Position numbers and translations under genes: made by a program
Assembly (NCBI RefSeq): GCF_027172205.1
Contig: NC_070614.1
Coordinates: 48,920,001 to 48,984,000 of the forward strand
Length of the DNA stretch: 64,000 nucleotides
Direction of reading: 5' to 3'
Source of the DNA: Podarcis raffonei
Lineage: Eukaryota > Chordata > Lepidosauria > Squamata > Lacertidae
Shown here: piece by piece, positions 1 to 9,600 of the stretch
Position numbering within the stretch: the first letter of the stretch is position 1
How the letters are laid out: each line of letters opens with the position of its first letter
The notes under the pieces: model-generated
The model's database searches: none
What the model saw: only the letters and a program-made list of their open reading frames with translations
What the model was told of the DNA's origin: nothing

Positions 1-555
1 GTCAATAGAAAAAAATGAAAAACGCGTCTTGGAAACCTTTTGACTTCCGAGGCGTGTTCGAAAACAGAAGCATTCCCTTCCAGGTTTTCGGTGTTCGGCC
101 CTCAAAATGTTGCCCAGAAGGCAATGTGGCCCTCAGGATGAAAAAGGTTCCTTCCCTACCCCTGCTGCAGATACTGTGGGATGGGATTCTGAATAAATAG
201 GCATACGGTTCCTCTCTGTCTCTCTCTCTGTCTCTCTGTGTGTGTGTGTGTGTGTGTTCATTCACAGGGGTTTTTTAATTGAAATGCAGCAGTCCAATAA
301 ATGAGCTTGCATTCCAAAATATTTGATCAGTAACAGATTCAGTTTTCCCCATCCCATCTAAGCCGATTAAGAGATCAGGGCGGCAGTCTTTAGCCAGTGA
401 ACCTGGGGAGGTCTGTTGTCTCCCACTGCACAAGGCTGCCAGGAGCTACAAAAAGCCCTTTTTTGCTTTTTGCTTTTTGTTTTGTTGGAAGACTGGCTTC
501 CCTTCCTCCCCTGCCATGCAGACGAGGGTGTTCTCCCCGGCTACCCAGGACTTAC
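1..555 (-). other. SLC7A7 intron after exon 6, partial
   Basis: Bases 15-115 resemble a degraded piece of the Tigger-like MITE also seen near 62.3 kb (repeated 'cgttcgaaaac' and 'ttttcgg' type words). A CT/GT simple repeat runs from 211 to 257. I see nothing else. Confidence 0.4.
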
Positions 556-652
556 GTTAAAAAGCAGTGCTGGCACAGGCGTGAACCGCTCGACGTGGAT
601 CATGCAGATGGCATCAGGCAAGTGCCCCTCGCGGGAACCAACGAAAAACAAC
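556..652 (-). CDS. SLC7A7: SLC7A7 coding exon 6 (residues 344-376)
   Basis: The 97-base exon reads [21 protein letters not shown] then [12 protein letters not shown]. Acceptor AG is at 654-653 and the donor is GTAAGT at 555. The next expected exon (GIMALIYL in human) is not found in bases 1-550, so it lies outside the window. Confidence 0.94.
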
Positions 653-3600
653 CTGGCAAGAGCGAGGGAGCGTAAGGAAGCTGCTGGCTGAGGCAGAGCA
701 GAATTGTCCTAGCTGGTGACCAAGACCCACAGAGGGGCAGGGCAAGGGGTCAGGCTGCCCCCCCCAGGGGACTGGCACAGTTCCCAGAATCCACTATGCC
801 AATTCAAAAGAACAAGAGAACGGACACTCCATTCAGACATGGGAACCGGCCTTTCCCAAAGCACTTCCACAGCCCAGACTCCTGCAGTCCCTCTTCCTCT
901 GCTTAATAACTTTGCTGGTGGGGTTTTATCTGAGAAACAGATATATATTTGGCACTCAGAGAGGTCTGCCATACCCGCAGGGTGGCACAATACCTCCAGT
1001 GAAATAAAATGAGGGCAGATCACCTCCATTTTGCCACCAACAGTGGGCAGAGAACACAGCCGTCATATGGCTAGTATCCACACTGACAGCCTTACCCCTA
1101 GTTTCCAGGGATCCCAGGTGAGTTTCTGAGGGTCAATCCAGGCATTTATTTTTTTTCTCACATGTGAGAAGCTTTACCACATGGGGGAAGACTTCTGTGC
1201 AAAACAGAATTTTTGCACAAAAGTGGAAAGTTACCTAGTTTCTAAACGGCCTCTCTGGCATGCTGACCTTTCCCCCCTCCCAAATGTGGTTCACGGTTCC
1301 TCTGGTGAAAATGAGGAGGTGTTAATCCATTCATGGAAGAGCTCCAAAATTGCATTTTGAATGACTCCCAGGGCTGGGAGTGGATTGGCGTGGGCCAATC
1401 TGAACGTTTTCCATGGTTTATTTCTGAAGATCATGGGCACAAGTAAAAGTTGGCATAATTTGATATAGAAGGAGATCCCCGTTATGAACTTTCTTGACCC
1501 TGGTACAACTCCTTATCGTGAACATGTCATGCAAGGCTTCCTGACCTTCTTAATACTTTAGGTAAAGACTAGCACAGTAATCTGGTGTTACCAGCAAATT
1601 TTAATTTACACCTCCTGTAAAAAGAATGGGGTCAACGTAGACAATAGTAAGATAAACTGGAACTCGGGAAACAAACAAGATAACCAGTTTTGTAATTTCT
1701 AACTAGGATTATGTTCTTTCAAGTCCCAATTATGCAGAGTAAACAAAATAGGGAAATAGGCAGGAAACTGTAGGGAGAGACAACAGGATAGGAATGTAGA
1801 TGATCTAACAAATCACTCGTCCCCTCAATCCTGTCCCCTCAATGTTGAGAATGCATTGGCTCAAAACAGCACTTACACCCTAAGATTTTCAATGGTTAGT
1901 GAGATATTAAAAGCACCAACACCAGCCCCTTTTGACTCTACACGGTCAAGGACCAGCCTGACACTAGGAGTCACGATAGGACAGGTATACATTTTCCCTC
2001 ACCATGAGTAGGCAAACTAAGGCCTGGGGGACAAATCCGGCCCAATCGCCTTCTAAATCCAGCCTGCAGACGGTCCGGAATCAGCGTGTTTTTACATGAG
2101 TAGAATGCGTCCTCTTACTTAAAATGCATCTCTAGGTTATTTGTAGGGCCTGCCTGGTGTTTTTACATGAGTAGAATGTGTGCTTTTTAAAAAATGCATC
2201 TCTTGGTTATTTGTGGGGCATAGGAATTCATTCATTATTTTTTTCCCAAAATATAGTCCAGCCCCCCACAAGGTCTGAGGGACAGTGGACCGGCCCCCTG
2301 CTGAAAAGTTTGCTGACCCCTGTAATAAACCAACCGTTCTTATGCGAGAACTTCTCGTGGGCAAACACATATTCGTAGCAAACACACATGTGAACTCTAG
2401 CAGAAGGTCCGAAACCTCTCAGAAGTGTGTGTAGGAATGCACACAAGTGCCAGGCAAGCATGTGGGTTCAGACACACATTTTTATAACAGGAGATGCATG
2501 CAGGTTACCTGGAAGCGGCTAAAATGGAAGCGTTCAGGCCCCCAAAGCAGGACAGGGCAACAGCAAGAGGGATCGTCCAGTTCATAACTCCAAATACTTG
2601 ATCGGCAAAGGTCTGGAAGGAAGAGGACATGAGAAGAAAATGAGCTAGTGAATGCCTTGCGGGGCGTTTCTAGTATAAACTTCATTCCCAACTCAACAAG
2701 AGACTACTTGCGCCTGTACTCCAAGAGGCCGAGGCAGGAGGAATGCACCTCATTGCAAATCATTGCAACAAAATTGTTCATGAATTGCCCCTCTGTTACT
2801 TCACACTGTACTAATGTCCCTTTGAAGTTGTTCTTTTGAGTAAATGATCAACGCTAATGGCCCTCCATGGACCAGTCAACTGGATTCCAAAGTGACTTGT
2901 CGTTTGGGGTCGGGAGGAAGAGGGAACGGGATCTACTCACCACAGCCACAGCGTCACTTGTTAATATCTCCGTCTTGCTCAGCACTGTGTAATATGCCAC
3001 GTTGGTCATGATGTAGATCACTGTGACGATGGGCATTGAGATGCCTATGGAAAGGGGAAGGTTCCTGAGGAATGGCAGTGAGGAAAAACAATGTTAACTC
3101 CCTTCCACCGCCCATTTCGTACTTCCCTTGGCACTACTCCTGCAACCTGGTCATGCCCAGGGCTAGCAGAATACACATTACCACCCAGAGGCCCTAGAAA
3201 GCTGCTTTGCAAACCCCAGTTCCCAGAATCCCCTGCTCCCCAAGACCCAGTTCCCAGAATCCCCTACTCCCCAAGGCTCAGTTCCCAGAATCCCCTGCTC
3301 CCCAAGACCCAGTTCCCAGAATCCCCTACTCCCCAAGGCTCAGCTCCCAGAATCCCCTGCTCCCTAAGTAGCCTAAGAAACTCTGTGTCACCCTTGGCTT
3401 CCTTTATTTTCATTTGCCTGCTGTACTAAAGAATATTGAGAAAATTATTACCAGGCGGCAGAGCAGGGTGTTAAATGAAAAAATGCTCCAGCTAAGCAGA
3501 AAATACAGTGCTTGACTCTGCAGACTCGCTTTGCTGTGATGAAAATTGCAAGACTGCCACCTCCTCCCTCTTAAGCCAAGCTATTATTTGATTCAATCAA

Positions 3601-6600
3601 ATCAACATTTCTGCAGAGATCCCTTTAAACAATTCTTTAGCTGAAAGTGGATTTTTAGATTACAGCTTGCTCTGCAAAACCCAATACATTTTATGCTAGG
3701 CTTCACACAGCGTCTCCCTTCACTGCCAAGCCCACGGCAGGACCCAGGAAGCAAGCTGAACCTCTCTCAGCAGTCCCCGGACTGTGATGCAATGCCCAGC
3801 TGTGGCAACTAGATGGCAGAACTCCTCCACAAGAGCCCATCCCAGACAAAGCCCGTTAAAATGAGGAAAGGAAATTCAGCTACTTATAGAATGGAAGGGA
3901 ACACCGGGGTTCGGCCACCACAACGCCATCACACACACACACCCATATTTTCTTTTCTCATTTCTTGAGACTGTATGATGTGCTTTCAAGTACCCAAGAG
4001 GGAGAGCTCTCGCTCAGCTGTTTTAAAACAACTCTCCAGGCAAAGTATTGAGAAGCCCCTTATCCATTTCTCTGCAGCAGAAAGCAGGGAGGGAGGGTGG
4101 TACTTAAGGCTAGTCAGTTTCAATTCCTTTGGAAGCAGAGCACAGATTTTAAGGAGGAAACAGTGTTGCTTGTCCCTAGGGATGTCACAGGCGCTGTCCA
4201 ATAGGTCCCTACAGCCTCATTCCACACAAAGTGCCAAAACACATCGGTCTCGCTAGCTGAGGATGAAAGCCACGCTTTTCTCTGCAAATGCTGACCTTTC
4301 AGGGTTCTTGATTTCCTCGGTGACAAAATTGAGGGTGTCCCATCCCGAGTAGGAGAAGAGGGCAGAGTACAGGGCAAGCGCAATGTCCCCTGTGTGCCAG
4401 GAGGATCCTTCGAAAGGGTCTGCAAAGTTCTGCGAATGTCCTACATGGAAAGATAACCACACTTGGGTCAATCAGTCAACTTCTAGTTGCAATGAAAAAA
4501 CATCCTGCCTGAGGAAAATTGGAATGTGTACAAAAGTCCCATCTGTGGTGCTGACACACTGTTCCCTAGCGCAAGCCATCACTAGACCCTCACATCTGTC
4601 AGGCGAAAATTGTTCAGGTGCAAATGTAAGCCCACAAACCACAATATGTGGGAAAGTGGGCTGTGGGTCTGTCTGGGTTTGGGCTTTGGGTTCAATTCTC
4701 GCCTCAGACATGGGTTCAGTGAGTTGCCTGGAGTGGACCACTAACTCTCAGCTTTCCCACTGCGGAATGGGCACAGAGGCCTACACCGAAAGGCTGTGAG
4801 GTTGAAACACAGTAAAGGTCAAGAAGGCTCCAATGCTTCTATGCCTATGTGCATCAAAAGTCGACGTCTGTCCGTTCTAAACCTTAATTCGGAGAGAGGG
4901 CAAGAGGGGGGAAACCAGGGGTAGAGATGGGAGTACCTTGCCCAATGCGGACCACGCCGGCGATGATCACGGCAATGAGAGCCAGCACCTTGGCGTAGGT
5001 GGACAGATCCTGCACCCGCGTGCCCCATTTCACATAGGCACAGTTGACAAAAGTGAGGAGGCCTGGAAGAGAAAAGAAGCCAGAAGTCATCCCATGGCAA
5101 GGGGCCCTTGGACTACACCAGCCTCTTCCACCCTAGACCATCCACATACACAGCAAAGTCCCACTGAATCCTTCCCTTCTCCAATTTCAAACGTATATCC
5201 AATACGGAAATATAAATGCATGCCTAAGCGGCTGATTCCTAAACGGGAAAAAGAGAAAGAAAGAAAGGAGAAAGAGAGAGAGAGAGAGAGAAATCGACGC
5301 AGCTGCCCAGTAATTTTTCTGCTGGACTCCATTTTATTTTCTCAGTGCAGAGGTGGGAAAACATTGGGGGGGGCAGCCCAAAGGCCACATTTCCCTGTAG
5401 AGAACCTCCTGGGGGCCACTTCCCAGTCGTGGGTGGGCCAGTGGCGAAAGTGGGCGGAGCAACAGATGCAACTCTTCTAAAGTATGAATCAGAGTTTTTC
5501 ACACACACCTCTCTCTACCCAGGCAAACATCGCAGATCAAGGCCAAGATCCAGCCAGGCAAAAGCCCTCAAGGATAAGAGAGAGCAGGGCTGCTGAGGGA
5601 TGTGGTTTGGGAAGAGTTCTGAGAACTGGACAGAGAGGCCTGCAGGGTCAGACTTCGCCTGGAGGGACGGAGGTCCTTGGTTGCTCCAAATGAGAAGCAA
5701 ATAAAATACAAAAGTCTAGTGCCGTTGGACCAAACCTTCCAAGGCGTCCTCAGGCAAAAGGGGTGGCTGCACCCTTGGAGTGACCTGGTGAAGGAGGGGG
5801 CTCCCTGCTCCCTTAACTGCCCCACTTTTGTGGGTCTCTTGGGCGTGAGTTGCTATTAACAGAAGCCTCTCTGCAAGGGTGTGTGTTGTCTGTCTTGTGA
5901 TGCACAAGGGCGTGGCTGGCATGTGTGCTCCTGGAGGAATTGCAAGGAGGCAATGCAGCCCCGGGTCCAAAGGTTAGCCATCTCTAGTCTAGGACCAGGC
6001 ACAAAGGAGGACAGACACACACACCCCACCCCACTATGACCCTCCCATCTCCATTTCCCATTGTCATGGGATGATGCTCTCACACGCACCCCTTCTCCTA
6101 GATGTGAGAAAGAGTGTGTATTCATGAGATATCACTGGGGGACAAAATCTGAATCCTGACTCTTTGCGATTTTAAAGGGTGGGGAGGTGTTTCCCTGGAC
6201 CCCGCTACTTGCTTGGCTTCTGTTTATTCCCATGGAAAATGAATGCAGCTGCTGAGCTCAATCCAATCATCATAGCCTTGGCCTGCCAGTCCTACTTCCT
6301 TCCTGGGTTGTGATGCAAGACCGAGCGAAAAAGAGAGCGAAAGTAAGCGTTGGGAAATGGCTTGTCAGCAAACGAGTCTAGCAAGGATGCTAGATGGGAC
6401 AGCCTTGGCCCAAAAGGAATGCATTACCCCAGCTAAAAGGCGACCTTCATTCCCCTCGTTTCCTGCAGGTGTGAGATCTGATAGATACATGGCGCCCAAG
6501 AGTTGGAGCAAAAGATGGAAAGGGGATGGGGCACAGAGTCTATCACCTATTCCTAGTCCTGAGAAGGAGTGGGGTCTGCCGAGGCCCCAGGTTCCATCCC

Positions 6601-9600
6601 TGATGGCATTTCCAGGCAGAACCGAGAGAATGCGCCTTTGCCCTGTGATAGGAGGTCTTAGATATATGGTAATGTTCATAAGTGTACCAACCAAGCACCT
6701 ACCGGTACATAGCTCAGCACAGGAAGACCGACCTGAAACCATTTTTGATTCCCAAACTGTCCCAAACTGACCTAATGTTTTCTCTGCAAGGTCAAAGGAA
6801 AATGGAAAAAACTCCCCATTGTCTTTTCCTTCGCAAATCCTGTCTTAAGGGTATGTCTGTGTTTGAATAGGGTGTGAGCCTGTGACATGGCCCAGGAACT
6901 AAGTATTTATCATTACAAAAGACTGGCCAGGCTCCCCAGACTATCCAATCTAGTAAGCAGGGTATCCAATCAAGTAACCTGCCAGACAGGAGATAAACAA
7001 GGACAGGAGAAAAACAACATTCAAATTTGCCTTTTCTGTGATGTAGGTATGATGTATCTGGGGGGTCGTTTTGTGCTACACCCCTTCTGTGATGTATGTA
7101 TGAAGTTTCTGGGGGTGGTCTTGATCTACAGGGTGGGAATTTCAAAATATATAAGGCCTTGCACGCCATTGTTCTGGGTTCCTCCTCCTTTCCTGCGGGT
7201 GAGGGGAGCACCCTGTTGCAACAGATCAATAAAGATCAAGCTTACTAGCTGCTTTGCTTCTCAATATTCTCTGGTTGGCCTCTGTTATTTTCTCCTACCA
7301 ATAGGGAACCTACGTAAGGATTCTATATGGGCTCTTGGATACCCCATAAGGGAAAAAGGGCAGATTTTGTTTACAACAGCCCGAAACCTCGCAAAGTCAC
7401 TGGCCGTCAGTGTTTGCAATGAGTCAGGCAGATCCCAACAGCCTGATTTGGTGTAAGGCAGCTCCTGGTCTTTTTATGTCTGAAGGCAGGTGTCTCGGCT
7501 GCGGGGACGGACCTTTTCCACCTTCCCTTCTGGCTTCTAGACACAGCCAGGCACCCACCATGAATCCTTGAGGAAGATGCAAAGCAGGGCTGGTGGTTCT
7601 GCAGGCTGAGAAGCTTGGGGGACCCCCTCAGCATCCTAGCCCCTCATAAAAAAGGTAACATTCACAAAACCAAACAATATGGGCAAACATAACAAGGACT
7701 GTGACTAATGCACAAACGGTCATCCAGAGTTTGAATTAAGAGGGAGGGAGATGGGACTTCCTCAAGAGGAGGTGGAGAAGTTGGTTGTTTATCCCTTTCC
7801 GGCTCCTGGCACTCTGATCACCTTTATCTTTATCTTTATTCCAGGAACAAGTTGTTGTGACTCAAGGGGCTGTGTGGGACTCAGCTTTCTACCAGACGCC
7901 CAAAGCCAGCAGGAGGGTGATGTGAGACATGGGGCAGGGGGGCTCAGAGAAGGTCCCCCCCCCACACTTTGTACCTTTTCCCCTTGGCTCCAGGGTGTGG
8001 ATGGAGCTTTCCTATTGGCAGGAGCGGGGGGAACTGGGGACACCTTGCAAACAACGGCTCTGCTTCTTTATAAACAAGGCCATAAATTCCTCTCTCTTAT
8101 CAGGCGGGTGACATGCTCTGAACAGAGAAAACCACACATACCGTGAGCTGCACTCACTTGCACATGGCTCCAGCCAGTGGCGTAGCGTGGGGGGTGCAGG
8201 GGGGGCTGGCCGCACCGGGTGCAACATCTGCGGGTTAGGGTTAGGGGGCGCAAATCCACGGGTTAGGGGGTGCAAATTACTTGCCTTGCCCCAGGTGCTG
8301 ACAACCCACGCTACGCCACTGGCTCCAGCAATTCCCCAAGCATGAAGCAGCCCAGTTTCCCCAGTTCAGGGGAGTGGGTGGGACCAAGGCCATCTCAAAT
8401 CCACCTTTTCTGTCCCAGCCTAGTTTCCAAATAATCTCATCTGAGGCTAGATGTGACCCAGCCTAAAATGGAAGCATTGTGTGTGAACAAGCCCCTTGGG
8501 CTCCACACATCTGGGGCAGAAGGGGACAGAACTACCCTTCCGAATATTCTTCCAACCCATTAAGAAAAGGAAGTCTAATGGTTCGCCCCACTTCCGCCTA
8601 GAAATACACTTGCAGGAGTGCTGGCTGCTACTTCCTGCAGCTGGCTGCCTGACAGCAAGGGTGCCACAGAGCATGAACAGAGGGCACTTTCCTCATCAAA
8701 GAGAGGCAGCTTTCCTCTTGAAAACAGACTTGAGTCTCAGCATTAGGAGCCTGGCCTTAAGGATGGCATTCTGGACAAGCCAGTAGGAATCTCACACCAG
8801 GAGACAATCATACATCACATCCACACAGTACATTTAATGATTATGTTTTACCCACCCACACAAAGGATCCTGGGAACTGTAGTTTGCCATGGGCACCGGG
8901 AACTGCAGCTCTGTGAGGGCTAAACTGCAGTTCCCAGGATTCCATGATGTGGATGTGAGCTCCTGTCACATCTAGGGCAAGGCAGCTGTTAAGAAGAGGG
9001 CACCCTTGAGCAAGGACCATATCCTCGAGAGATCTCACTATAGAAACTCAGAGCACTGCCCTAAGAAAGGTTCTCTTTCTATCTCTGATTTTCAGCTTCA
9101 ACATCATTAACTACAAACCCCTAAATTTGAGATACCTTCCATATCTTTTGTAGGGTTTTGCAGTCGTTTTGTAAGGTTGTGTCGGGCAAATCCCACATTT
9201 TGCAGGGCTCCCCAAACCAGGGTTCGTAGTTAACACGCAGAAATGTGACGTTGTCCTGATTCATAACATAGCCTGTGCCAATGTTTCATGGTTGTTTTGT
9301 TGGGTTTTGTAGTGTGAACCCCATGGTTTTGTAGTGTGAACCCCATGGTTTGTAGTGCCCCCCTCAAACTAAGTAATTGATACTCAAACCAGGGGTATCC
9401 CCCATAAACTCCAACATTGTCCCATTCACTTGCTCTATAAGAGGTTTGGGGGGGGTCCCAAATTTAGGGGTTTGTGGGTAATGAATCTTTCAGCTTCTAC
9501 GTCTGTGAAATGGGGATTACTACACTGGCCTAACTTACAGACCTGTTGCTACTGAGTTAGAATTTGCGAAGAACTGAGCACCTGGGCAGCAGCGGGAGGG

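Noticed and set aside
3217-3371. Possible CRISPR-like array of 31-base repeats
   Set aside because: The units are directly adjacent with no spacers, and the host is a vertebrate; it is a minisatellite.
8229-8268. Interstitial telomere repeat
   Set aside because: There are only a few TTAGGG units, and they lie inside a MITE with perfect ends.
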